Below are positions 1-6,697 of a stretch of 12,572 nt of DNA, piece after piece; the first letter of the stretch is position 1, and the number at the start of each line of letters is the position of its first letter. The stretch covers positions 1-12,572 of the forward strand of contig JAJZRD010000098.1 in assembly GCA_021845945.1 (NCBI GenBank), in the 5' to 3' direction. The notes under the pieces were generated by a model. It saw only the letters and a program-made list of their open reading frames with translations, was not told where the DNA came from and ran no database searches. Source of the DNA: Chloroflexota bacterium (GTDB lineage Bacteria; Chloroflexota; UBA6077). Made by a program: the position numbers and the translations under genes.

Positions 1-181
1 GTCGCTAACGAGGCTTCGCCTCAGACCGACGAGTTGTACGCGCCGAGACGGTGTAGGCCCCCGCGGAGACGCGGGGGACGCGGACAACTATGAGCCTCCC
101 GCGCCCTCCGCGTGAATCGGGCGCCAAACTCGTCGCTCGAAAACTTGACTCATTCGCAACGAGTTTCGTGGTTCTAGACCG
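1..181. other. non-coding left edge with short inverted repeats
   Basis: I see no credible gene here. Three dyads are visible. GAGGC/GCCTC at 10-22 has a 3-nt loop. CCCCCGCG/CGCGGGGG at 58-65 and 70-77 is a perfect 8-bp stem that closes a GAGA (GNRA-type) tetraloop when read on the plus strand. AAACTCGT/ACGAGTTT at 126-133 and 159-166 has a 25-nt loop. None is followed by a clear T-run in either direction. They could be a factor-dependent terminator for the minus-strand gene ending at 182, or part of a structured RNA whose other part lies outside the window. I could not fit a tRNA, tmRNA or attC site. Confidence 0.4.
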
Positions 182-652
182 CTAGACGAGGTGGCCGCCG
201 GGGCCCTTCTCGCCGCCCATCTCCTCTTCGGCTTCCTCCTCCACCGCTTCTTCGCCGAAGGTGGTGCCGGCTCGAGACCAGCCGGTGGCCTCGGTGTTGC
301 CGCTGCCTGTGTCGCCCGTGTCGGTGCCGGAACCTATGCCGTGGCTGCTGGAGGGTTTGATGACCAGCCGTCCGGTGTTGGATCCGCTGTAGCCCGCCGG
401 GCCGCCCAGGGATTCCGCGCCTTCGATCGGGAAATCGGCCGCATCCAGGTCGACCTCGCCGCGGAGGGCGCGCATCACCTCTTCGGCAGTGTGGAAGATG
501 GCGCCGTTGGCCAGGTCGTCGAATAGCCCCTCGGGCAGGGCTGGAAGCTGGGCGGAGATATCCTCGGTGGTTAGGGGGCCCGTCCAGTCGAGCTGATCTA
601 GCTCCCGGCTTACCGCCTCCTCGTCGATGTGGGTCTGTTGAAATGCGTTCAT
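182..652 (-). CDS. small acidic Thr/Ser/Gly-rich protein, candidate RiPP (graspetide-like) precursor
   Basis: This is a 156-aa protein of no family I can name. The ATG at 652 is chosen because a strong GGAGGTG (661-667 on the plus strand) precedes it by 8 nt. The frame is open further upstream, but that part overlaps an EamA remnant in another frame. Residues 1-75 look like a soluble, acidic, partly helical leader. Residues 90-131 are rich in Thr, Ser and Gly, with many T-G and S-G steps and the segment AGTTFGEE (128-135). Residues 134-144 are mostly Glu. There is no Cys, which argues against lanthipeptides, sactipeptides and bacteriocins with disulfides. A Thr/Ser-rich then Glu/Asp-rich C-terminus behind a longer leader is the composition expected of ATP-grasp-modified (omega-ester) precursors. 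No modifying ATP-grasp ligase is in the window; it could lie to the left, downstream of this gene. It could also be an unmodified low-complexity hypothetical protein. The coding call is fairly secure; the function is speculative. Confidence 0.65.
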   Translation of the reverse strand: MNAFQQTHIDEEAVSRELDQLDWTGPLTTEDISAQLPALPEGLFDDLANGAIFHTAEEVMRALRGEVDLDAADFPIEGAESLGGPAGYSGSNTGRLVIKPSSSHGIGSGTDTGDTGSGNTEATGWSRAGTTFGEEAVEEEAEEEMGGEKGPGGHLV

Positions 653-660
653 GGCAATAA

Positions 661-667
661 CACCTCC
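661..667 (-). promoter_or_regulatory. ribosome binding site that sets the start at 652
   Basis: Read on the minus strand this is GGAGGTG, near-perfect against the 16S 3' end, 8 nt before ATG. It decides the start of the small acidic protein against a longer open frame reaching 931. Confidence 0.7.
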
Positions 668-741
668 AGCCGGTGGTGGCAGGAGCCATACCAGGCTGCA
701 GGGCTCTCCCCGTCGCCTCGGGGCCCGGTCGCCCTCTCCTG

Positions 742-909
742 TCAGCGGGAAGCCAGGTAGACGCCGAGGATCACCAGGCCCCCGCCCAGCAGTTGGGAGG
801 GCACCGGCGCCTCCCCCAGGATCAGGGCGGCGGAGAGGACGGTGATCACCGGGACCAGGTTTATGTAGGTGGAGGCCTCGCTGGCGTCGAGGCGGCGGAG
901 GACGAGCAT
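742..909 (-). pseudogene. EamA/DMT transporter, C-terminal remnant
   Basis: Translation of the minus strand ending at the TGA at 742-744 gives a 52-residue stretch beginning LRRLDASEAS and ending LVILGVYLASR. It matches the C-terminus of the full EamA gene at 9913-10785 at 45 of 52 residues by hand count. It covers only the last one to two membrane helices of a family that needs about ten, so it cannot be a working carrier. Similarity stops abruptly near position 900. Upstream, a chance ATG at 907-909 and an in-frame TAG just before it make a 55-codon mini-ORF. It lies 40 bp downstream of the short-chain dehydrogenase, in the same orientation. At 7 differences in 52 residues it is a diverged paralogue end, not a fresh duplication. 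Confidence 0.85.
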
Positions 910-948
910 CCGCTACCTGCCCATCGCGCAAGACTTATGCTCGGCTGT

Positions 949-1737
949 CTAGAGGAACATGTTGGCTAGATCGACCACCAGAGTCTGGCCGCTGATGCTC
1001 TGATTCATGGCCAGCAGGACCACGGCTTTTGCCACATCGTCGACGTCATGAGCCCGGCCGAACCGCATAGACTTCTCGTACCTCTCTGCATCATTCTCTC
1101 GACTCTCCCACCATCGGGTGAGCATCAGATTGGGCGCGACGGCGTTGACTCGGATCTTGGGTGCCAGCGCAATGGAGAGAGCCTTGGTCAGATGTAGAAT
1201 GCCGGCCTTGGAAACTGCGTAAGGGATGCTGCTGCCGCCGGGGACCACGCCGGCAGTCGACGAGATGTTGACTATGGCTCCGCCTCCGCTCTCTCTCATG
1301 CGCAACGCCGCCGCGCGACAGGCCAGGTAGGTGCCTTTCAGGTTCACGTCCATGATCTCGTCCCACACGGATTCGTCCACAGCTTGGATGTCCGGGAAGG
1401 GGACGAAGCGGGTGATGCCGGCATTGTTCACCACCACATCGAGACTACCGTGGGTGTCGTAGACTTGGTCGATAAGGGCGTCCGTCTCCGACCCAATGGC
1501 GATGTTGGCCCGGTGCAGGGACACCTCGGCTCCAAGAAGTCTCAAGGACTCTGCGCCTGCCAACGCCTGGGCCTCGGATCTCGAGTAGCCTACTGCCAAG
1601 CGAAATCCCTCTTTGGCTAGTTGACGGCTGATCGCAAGACCAAGCCCGGTGCCTCCGCCGGTCACGAGGGCAACAGGGGCGTGCTTTCCACTTGATCCAT
1701 AAGACGACACACTTTCCTTCGTCTGCTCGGTGGTCAT
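949..1737 (-). CDS. short-chain dehydrogenase/reductase (SDR) family oxidoreductase
   Basis: A 262-aa classical SDR, normal length for the family, predicted to oxidise an alcohol or reduce a ketone with NAD(P). The Rossmann cofactor motif TGGGTGLG is at 26-33 and NNAG at 104-107. The catalytic set is N132, S160, Y173 and K177 (YxxxK), and the RVNAVAPN segment that follows is typical. The cofactor-specificity strand ends near Y51-S52-R53; the basic residue there hints at NADP(H), which is inference. The ATG at 1737 is chosen because AAGGAG sits about 8 nt upstream; a longer frame to 1827 lacks such a site and would add an unrelated N-terminus. The gene is divergent from the GntR/FCD regulator and shares an operator with it, so it is probably part of the same regulon as the downstream operon. 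Its substrate cannot be told from sequence. Confidence 0.93.
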   Translation of the reverse strand: MTTEQTKESVSSYGSSGKHAPVALVTGGGTGLGLAISRQLAKEGFRLAVGYSRSEAQALAGAESLRLLGAEVSLHRANIAIGSETDALIDQVYDTHGSLDVVVNNAGITRFVPFPDIQAVDESVWDEIMDVNLKGTYLACRAAALRMRESGGGAIVNISSTAGVVPGGSSIPYAVSKAGILHLTKALSIALAPKIRVNAVAPNLMLTRWWESRENDAERYEKSMRFGRAHDVDDVAKAVVLLAMNQSISGQTLVVDLANMFL

Positions 1738-1864
1738 CCCTCGGTCTCCTTCATCACTATTTTCATGCGGCAGCGGCCATGCCGCGATACGTCGAGGTAG
1801 CATTGTAACCTGGGAAGGGAACGGCAATGTAGCCGCGGCCGGCCGAAATCGGCGGCACCCCCCC

Positions 1865-1893
1865 TTGCCTCGAGAAGCACGGCGTGCTATACT
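1865..1893 (+). promoter_or_regulatory. sigma-70-like promoter for the GntR/FCD regulator
   Basis: TTGCCT (1865-1870), a 17-nt spacer and TATACT (1888-1893) match 4/6 and 5/6 positions of the -35 and -10 consensus at ideal spacing. Transcription would begin near 1900, just upstream of the palindrome at 1907-1922, so a bound repressor would block the regulator's own transcript. Confidence 0.6.
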
Positions 1894-1906
1894 CGCTATC
1901 GCTTAC

Positions 1907-1922
1907 CGATTATCGATAATCG
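1907..1922. promoter_or_regulatory. perfect 16-bp palindromic operator, probable GntR/FCD binding site
   Basis: CGATTATCGATAATCG is its own reverse complement over all 16 bases and is AT-rich against a GC-rich background. It sits in the divergent intergenic region beside a GntR-family gene. FadR/FCD-type regulators bind as dimers to short AT-rich palindromes and usually autoregulate. The site overlaps the -10 of the leftward promoter and lies just past the predicted start of the rightward one. Confidence 0.7.
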
Positions 1923-1944
1923 CTAATTCACCATGGTTTGTCAA
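1916..1944 (-). promoter_or_regulatory. sigma-70-like promoter for the short-chain dehydrogenase
   Basis: On the minus strand a perfect TTGACA (1939-1944) is followed, after 17 nt, by GATTAT (1916-1921), a 4/6 -10 match. The -10 lies inside the 16-bp palindrome, so regulator binding should occlude RNA polymerase. The predicted leader before the ATG at 1737 is about 170 nt. Confidence 0.55.
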
Positions 1945-1958
1945 GAGAGGTTGCACTG

Positions 1959-2654
1959 TTGGAGACAAGTGACAGGCCAAACCTGTCGGGGAGCAAGGTC
2001 GAGTTCAGACCGCTCCACGAGCAGGTTCGTCAGACCCTATGGGAGTCGCTCATCGCAGGAGAGCTCCGACCGGGCGATCGCATAGTGGAATCCAAGGTCG
2101 CCAAGGAATTGGGCGTCAGCCAGAGCACCGTCAGGGAAGCCTTACGAGCCCTGGAACAGATTGGCGTGGTCACCACTTCGCCCCATCGGGGCGCTTTCGT
2201 CAATGCGATCACTCCGGCCGACGCCATGGAGATGTACAGCACTCGGGCACTTCTTGAGGGCCATGCAATCGAGTTGGCCGTGAGCAGAGTGGGCCCGTCC
2301 GAGATCAGACAGCTGGAGGATCTCTTGGAGCAGATGCGAGAGGCAGCTGCCGCTGAGGATCTCGGCAGCCTGGTCCAACTGGACGTCAGCTTCCATCGCC
2401 ATATCTGCGAATTCTCCGGTCAGCGTCTACTCACGAGGCTTTGGTCGAGTGTCGATCCCCTGGGTTGGACCATGGTGACAGGGAAGAGGCTGTTCAGACA
2501 CCGATTGCAGGAAATGGTCGAGCGGCACGAACCGATACTGAAGGTGCTTAGAGAAGGCGATGCTGCACGCGCCCGACAGGTGGTCGAATCCCACATCATG
2601 GACATGGGAAAAGAGGTAACGAGCAGCGCCGAGGCTGAGGTCGCGTTACTGTAG
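1959..2654 (+). CDS. GntR-family transcriptional regulator, FCD (FadR) subfamily
   Basis: A 231-aa regulator with an N-terminal winged helix-turn-helix (about 15-80, including GVSQSTVREALRALE) and a C-terminal all-helical FCD ligand-binding domain (about 90-215). The FCD metal-site residues are present: D142, H146, H190 and H212. Such proteins typically sense organic acids, sugar acids or aromatic intermediates and repress adjacent catabolic genes. The TTG at 1959 is preferred because AGAGAGG (1944-1950) precedes it by 8 nt. An in-frame TTG at 1938 is possible but has no good ribosome site and overlaps the divergent -35 box. The gene is divergent from the SDR and followed after about 307 bp by the six-gene operon, which it most likely controls. 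The family call is firm; the effector is unknown. Confidence 0.93.
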   Translation: METSDRPNLSGSKVEFRPLHEQVRQTLWESLIAGELRPGDRIVESKVAKELGVSQSTVREALRALEQIGVVTTSPHRGAFVNAITPADAMEMYSTRALLEGHAIELAVSRVGPSEIRQLEDLLEQMREAAAAEDLGSLVQLDVSFHRHICEFSGQRLLTRLWSSVDPLGWTMVTGKRLFRHRLQEMVERHEPILKVLREGDAARARQVVESHIMDMGKEVTSSAEAEVALL

Positions 2655-2961
2655 GAAGTAGAAGGGCTAGTGTGAAGCGCCTGATGGTGGGATTGCACGG
2701 GGAGCTTTCGGGTGAACCGAGATGCCTCGGGCATGACTCGGCGCTCCGTGTTCGCCGTTCCTCATAGCTCTGTTGGCGGCCGACCCGTGGCAGCTACGAG
2801 GCACCCAACCATGTGTGGAGGGGGCAGACCTTTTCCAGATACTAGTTGAAGGAGGGAATTTGGGCAGATAAGAGACGACTAGCTACTCACCTTGGGACTA
2901 TTCAGGACATCGGTTCGGGCGGCACTGTGCAGCGGTTTTCTCCGTTTACGGAGGTAAGGAA
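2655..2961 (+). other. non-coding leader region of the operon, with two hairpins
   Basis: No gene is visible in this 307-bp gap. A stem at 2717-2741 pairs CCGAG and ATGCC with GGCAT and CTCGG around a TCG loop, with a two-base GA bulge. It has no T-run, so it is a weak terminator candidate or a leader structure. A second hairpin at 2940-2953 holds the ribosome site of the next gene. A possible weak promoter is TTGAAG (2846-2851), 17 nt, TAAGAG (2869-2874). No second copy of the 16-bp palindrome is visible here. Confidence 0.4.
2940..2953 (+). promoter_or_regulatory. hairpin enclosing the Shine-Dalgarno of the phosphotransferase gene
   Basis: CTCCG (2940-2944), TTTA, CGGAG (2949-2953) forms a 5-bp stem that pairs most of the GGAGG (2950-2954) located 7 nt before the ATG at 2962. 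If it folds in the mRNA it would limit initiation of the first operon gene. The stem is short, so the regulatory role is only a possibility. Confidence 0.35.
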
Positions 2962-4674
2962 ATGGCAGACCCAAACGAGGTCATGAGCACATTCTTTGGC
3001 GACGCGACTTTCCCTGTCGAATGGGCGAACGACGAGGAAAAAGGACTGCACTGGTTCTACGATGATCTGCACTGCCCCAATCCCATTTCCCCCATGTACT
3101 TCGATGTTGGTGGTTGGTGGGGCCCGACCTGCAGCTATCTCTACCGCCGGTTCGGTGCCCCCTTCGGCAAGGACTGGATTGCAAAGAAGGTCAACGGCTA
3201 CGTCTACAGCGCGGTCGTGCCCCGCGACCCGGAAGAGGCGACAAAGATCGCTCCCTACTATGGTCTGGTGATGCCCACCTACGCCAAGGAGTTCCTGGGT
3301 TGGTGGAGAGATCGCCACCTGCCTGAAGTCAAGCGTAACTTTGAGTATCTCGATGGATTCCCCACCGAAACCGCCTCTTTCCCAGAGTTGATGATATATT
3401 TGGAGGAAGCTCTCGACATTCAAGAGCGCCACTTCCGCTTACACTGGATCTTAAACCTCGCCCAATTCCAGGCCTCCATGGACTTCGCCGCTACGGTGGG
3501 TGAAGTGGTGGGCCAGGTTGACTCGGCGCTCATCGGACGGATCATGGTTTCCGTCGAGGATCGCAATTGGGATTCGATCGAGGGGCTCTGGAAGCTCAAG
3601 GAACAAGTGAAGGCCGACTCGGAATTGAAGGCGATCTTCGAGGGCGGCGACACGGCCAAAGCCATCATGCCCCTGCTGGAGGACAGCCCCAAAGGCCGAG
3701 CCTTCATGGCTGGAATCAGAGCGTATGCCAAGGAGTTTGGCTACAAGCCCATCCACACCCACGAGTATGTGAACAAGCTATGGGTTGAGGATGTTGCGCC
3801 GATCATCGAGACCGTAAGAGGCTACCTGGCCATGGACTACGACTTCCCGGCCGCCTTCGAGGCAGTCAAGAAGGACCAGGCTGTGGCTATCGCCGAGTTG
3901 CGTCAGCTTGTCCCATCGACGGCGACCGCAGAGCAGAGGGCAAAGCTTGAAAAGGCGCTGGACCTCGCCTTGAGCATGATGCCACTGACCCCGGACCACC
4001 ACTTCTATTTCGACCAGGGCACCTATGCCCGTATGAGACTCGTCTTCCTCGCCATCGGGCGTCACCTGGTAAAGAAGGGGTTGCTGGACGATCCCGAAGA
4101 CGTGTTCTACTTCACCTACGAGCAGTTGCGCTGGTACGCCTCCAACCCCAAGACTGCGGAGAATCCGAACGGGATTGATGGCAAGGCCATCGTAAAGAAG
4201 GAGCGCCGTGTCCGCGACGAGGCTTGGAAGGTTCGCCCGATGGACTGGGTCGGCACGGTTACTCAATGGTCGCTGTACCAGGAGCCTTACAAGACCTTGT
4301 GGGGATACCCCGAGAGGTTCCTGCGCGCCGCCGAAAAGGCCAACGAGCCCAAGGACATCGTCAAAGGGTTGCCCGCGGCAGCCGGTGTTGCCGACGGGAC
4401 GGCCCGGGTGGTTCGGGGGTCCGAGGACTTCGACCTGGTGAAGAAGGGCGAGATTATGGTTTGTGTCATGACCAATCCGGCTTGGGTCGTGGTCTTCACC
4501 AAGATCGCGGCCGTGGTCTGTGACAGCGGCGGCGTGCTGGCCCATCCCGCCGTCGTCGCCCGCGAGTTCGGCATCCCGGCCGTAGTGGGGACGACCAACG
4601 CCACCCTACGTATCAAGACGGGGGACCGAGTGCGCGTGAATGGCAACACGGGCGTCGTGGACATCTTGAGATAG
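2962..4674 (+). CDS. PEP-utilizing-enzyme phosphohistidine subunit, phenylphosphate-synthase alpha-like
   Basis: A 570-aa protein whose last ~90 residues form a swivelling phosphohistidine domain: the segment GGVLAHPAVVAREFGIPAVVG-like (523-543) carries the expected catalytic H528. The first ~480 residues are a helical region with an early HCPNPISP motif (near 37-44). This resembles the substrate-binding part of phenylphosphate synthase protein 1 and rifampin phosphotransferase rather than the PEP/pyruvate TIM barrel of PEP synthase. There is no ATP-grasp half here; it is supplied by the gene at 7730-8689. Together they total about 889 aa, close to single-chain rifampin phosphotransferases. 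The expected role is to take the beta-phosphoryl group of ATP onto H528 and pass it to a hydroxyl on a small substrate. The His is preceded by Ala and followed by Pro, where classical members usually have Thr-Ser/Cys-His-Ala. GGAGG lies 7 nt before the ATG. This is the first gene of the operon. The class is confident; the substrate is unknown. Confidence 0.88.
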   Translation: MADPNEVMSTFFGDATFPVEWANDEEKGLHWFYDDLHCPNPISPMYFDVGGWWGPTCSYLYRRFGAPFGKDWIAKKVNGYVYSAVVPRDPEEATKIAPYYGLVMPTYAKEFLGWWRDRHLPEVKRNFEYLDGFPTETASFPELMIYLEEALDIQERHFRLHWILNLAQFQASMDFAATVGEVVGQVDSALIGRIMVSVEDRNWDSIEGLWKLKEQVKADSELKAIFEGGDTAKAIMPLLEDSPKGRAFMAGIRAYAKEFGYKPIHTHEYVNKLWVEDVAPIIETVRGYLAMDYDFPAAFEAVKKDQAVAIAELRQLVPSTATAEQRAKLEKALDLALSMMPLTPDHHFYFDQGTYARMRLVFLAIGRHLVKKGLLDDPEDVFYFTYEQLRWYASNPKTAENPNGIDGKAIVKKERRVRDEAWKVRPMDWVGTVTQWSLYQEPYKTLWGYPERFLRAAEKANEPKDIVKGLPAAAGVADGTARVVRGSEDFDLVKKGEIMVCVMTNPAWVVVFTKIAAVVCDSGGVLAHPAVVAREFGIPAVVGTTNATLRIKTGDRVRVNGNTGVVDILR

Positions 4675-4680
4675 GTGTGA

Positions 4681-4710
4681 CTCGCCTGTCGGCTGTTACC
4701 GGCAGGCGAG
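4681..4710 (+). other. intercistronic hairpin after the phosphohistidine-subunit gene
   Basis: CTCGCCTGTCGG (4681-4692), loop CTGTTA, CCGGCAGGCGAG (4699-4710) gives a 12-bp stem with one U-G pair, starting 7 nt after the stop codon. No T-run follows, so it is probably not a classical terminator. It could protect the upstream message from 3' exonucleases or lower expression of the following genes relative to the first. Confidence 0.65.
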
Positions 4711-4777
4711 CTCCCTCAATCCTGGGGAACCGGTGGTCCGCAGGATCGGCAGTTGTCAACGAGTGAGGTCGAGAACA

Positions 4778-6694
4778 ATGGCACTCAAAGGCGGATACGT
4801 CGGTTCAATCCTGCGAGTAGACCTGACCAGCGGCGTGATCCAGCGTGAGCCGCTCGACGAGGCCCTAGCGCTGGCCTATATCGGTGGGCGAGGCTTTACC
4901 TCTCGTTTGCAGTACGACCTGATCCCGCCGAACGTGAACCCACTGGGTCCGGAGAATGTGGTTATCGTAGCCCCTGGGCCTTTGACCGGTACTTCGGCGC
5001 CTTCGTCCGGGCGCTTTTCCCTGGGCGCGCGCTCCCCGCTGACGGGCATTCTGGGCGATGCCAACTCCGGCGGTTTTTGGGGTGCAGTGCTGAAGCGGGC
5101 CGGGTACGACCTTATCCTCCTGCGAGGGCAGTCACCCCACCCGGTCTACTTAGCGATCAACAACGACCGAGTCGAGCTTCGGGAAGCCCGCCACCTATGG
5201 GGCAAAGACACTCGACAGACTCAACAGTTGATCAGGGATGAACTGGGCAAAGATGTGAGCGTGGCAGCCATCGGCCAGGCAGGAGAGAACCAGGTGCACT
5301 TCGCCTGCCTAATCGCCGATGGGGAGCATGCTGCGGCACGCACCGGTTTGGGCGCGGTGTTGGGAGCGAAACGGCTGAAGGCCATCGCGGTACGAGGGAG
5401 CCGAATTGTCCCGGTACATGACCCCGTCGCCTTCAAGGACCTGGTGGATCAACTTGTGGGACTGCTCAGTTCCGACGGCCGTAGCGGTCGGGAGTTGCCG
5501 GAATACGGGACAACGGCGCTCCTCGATCACCACTCGGCCATAGGTGGAGTCAACACTCGCAACTTCCAGTTTGGCCAGTTCGAGGGGAAGGAAAGGATCG
5601 ACGGCGACGCGCTTAACCGGCAGTATCTGGTGAGGCCGACGGGCTGCTACCGCTGCCCGTGCAAGTGTGACCGGTACTCGCGTGTGACCGAGGGGGAATT
5701 CGCCGGCACCGAAGTCGGCGGACCCGAGTACAACACCATCGTGGCCTTTGGCACTGCCTGCGGCAACGACAACCTGGCAGCGGTATTGAAGGCCAACGAG
5801 ATGTGCAATCTCTACGGCCTTGACGTGGTGGACACGGGCAACCTGATCGCCTTCTCGATGGAGCTGTACCAGCGGGGCATCCTCTCCCAAGCCGAGGCGG
5901 ATGGCCTCGATCTCAGTTGGGGCAACTATCATTCCATGTTGGAGATGATCGAACGTATCGCCTTCCGCAGAGGTTTCGGCAATCTCCTGGCCAACGGCAT
6001 CCGGGCTGCCGCCCGGGCGATTGGTCGCAACGCGGACCGCTACGCCGTGCACGTCAAGGGCATGACACCGCCGCCGCTAGACGCACGGGCAGTGAAAGTC
6101 TACAACTTCCGCTATGCCGTATCGCCTCGCGGTGCCGATCACCTGCGCATCTCCGCTCCCGGCGCCTACGGCCTCGACACTCTTCCACCGTTGGAGGCGG
6201 CGACGAAACTCAAGATGTGGGAGAACATCGTCACCGTACCGGATCTGATGGGCATCTGCAAGTTCCCGTACTCCTACTATGCCGAGACGGTAGATCTCAC
6301 ACTGAAGAAGATGCTGCGGGTGGTGCCCGACCTCTACTCGGCTGCGACCGGCGTGGCAATCACAGGAGACGATCTGCTTCGAGTAGCAGAACGGGTCAAT
6401 AATGTGGAGAGGGTGCATAACTGCCGCTTGGGCCTGACTCCCGCCGACGATACCTTGCCGCCACGGTTCACCGAGGATCCCATGCCTGAGGGCCCGGCCA
6501 AGGGCCGGGTATACGATATTCTGGACGGCATGAGGGAAGCCTGGTACGTCGTGCACGGTTGGGATAAGGAGACGGGGCAGCCTACCCACGGCAAACTGGA
6601 AGAGCTGGGGCTGGACGACATGGCCGATGACTTGGGGCGACGGGGTGCTCCGGGAGGAACCAAGAGCGAGATTGTGATGCAGGGGGGTGGGTGA
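4778..6694 (+). CDS. aldehyde:ferredoxin oxidoreductase (AOR) family tungsten enzyme
   Basis: A 638-aa AOR-family protein of usual length. The N-terminal AOR domain starts GGYVGSILRVDLTSG and contains IGGRG and the GPLTGT and RFSLGARSPLTG segments that line the bis-pyranopterin cofactor. The [4Fe-4S] ligands are C290, C293 and C297 (CxxCxxxC) plus C494 in a DLMGIC motif; an extra C295 lies within the first cluster. The family uses W or Mo bound to two pyranopterins and ferredoxin as electron carrier, and includes aldehyde oxidoreductases and BamB-type benzoyl-CoA reductase subunits, so aldehyde oxidation, acid reduction or ring reduction are all possible. The ATG at 4778 is preferred over an upstream ATG at 4733 because the AOR homology begins directly there and GAGG lies 9 nt upstream. 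It is followed after 3 bp by the cyclase gene, and a MoaD-like carrier lies two genes on. No ferredoxin or electron-transfer subunit is encoded in the window. Confidence 0.94.
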   Translation: MALKGGYVGSILRVDLTSGVIQREPLDEALALAYIGGRGFTSRLQYDLIPPNVNPLGPENVVIVAPGPLTGTSAPSSGRFSLGARSPLTGILGDANSGGFWGAVLKRAGYDLILLRGQSPHPVYLAINNDRVELREARHLWGKDTRQTQQLIRDELGKDVSVAAIGQAGENQVHFACLIADGEHAAARTGLGAVLGAKRLKAIAVRGSRIVPVHDPVAFKDLVDQLVGLLSSDGRSGRELPEYGTTALLDHHSAIGGVNTRNFQFGQFEGKERIDGDALNRQYLVRPTGCYRCPCKCDRYSRVTEGEFAGTEVGGPEYNTIVAFGTACGNDNLAAVLKANEMCNLYGLDVVDTGNLIAFSMELYQRGILSQAEADGLDLSWGNYHSMLEMIERIAFRRGFGNLLANGIRAAARAIGRNADRYAVHVKGMTPPPLDARAVKVYNFRYAVSPRGADHLRISAPGAYGLDTLPPLEAATKLKMWENIVTVPDLMGICKFPYSYYAETVDLTLKKMLRVVPDLYSAATGVAITGDDLLRVAERVNNVERVHNCRLGLTPADDTLPPRFTEDPMPEGPAKGRVYDILDGMREAWYVVHGWDKETGQPTHGKLEELGLDDMADDLGRRGAPGGTKSEIVMQGGG

Positions 6695-6697
6695 CTG

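Noticed and set aside
1..181. tRNA, tmRNA, attC site or CRISPR repeat at the left edge
   Set aside because: No cloverleaf, T-arm, attC core pair or repeated unit could be fitted.
191..526. Plus-strand open frame encoding a hydrophobic Ala/Gly-rich product
   Set aside because: It is the antisense of the small acidic protein; it has no ribosome site and no recognisable family.
653..931. N-terminal extension of the small acidic protein to position 931
   Set aside because: The extension is Arg/Pro-rich, overlaps the EamA remnant in another frame, and a strong ribosome site sets the start at 652.
1938..1958. TTG at 1938 as the start of the GntR/FCD regulator
   Set aside because: It has no ribosome site upstream and overlaps a divergent -35 box; the TTG at 1959 has AGAGAGG 8 nt before it. 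Not fully excluded.
4753..4765. 13-bp sequence TTGTCAACGAGTG shared with 11686-11698
   Set aside because: About one such match is expected by chance in 12.5 kb, and the two contexts have nothing in common.
4733..4777. ATG at 4733 as the AOR start
   Set aside because: The added 15 residues are unlike the family, which begins with the GGYVG segment right after the ATG at 4778.
5309..6052. 247-codon minus-strand frame inside the AOR gene
   Set aside because: It is antisense to clear AOR homology; long antisense frames are common in GC-rich coding DNA.
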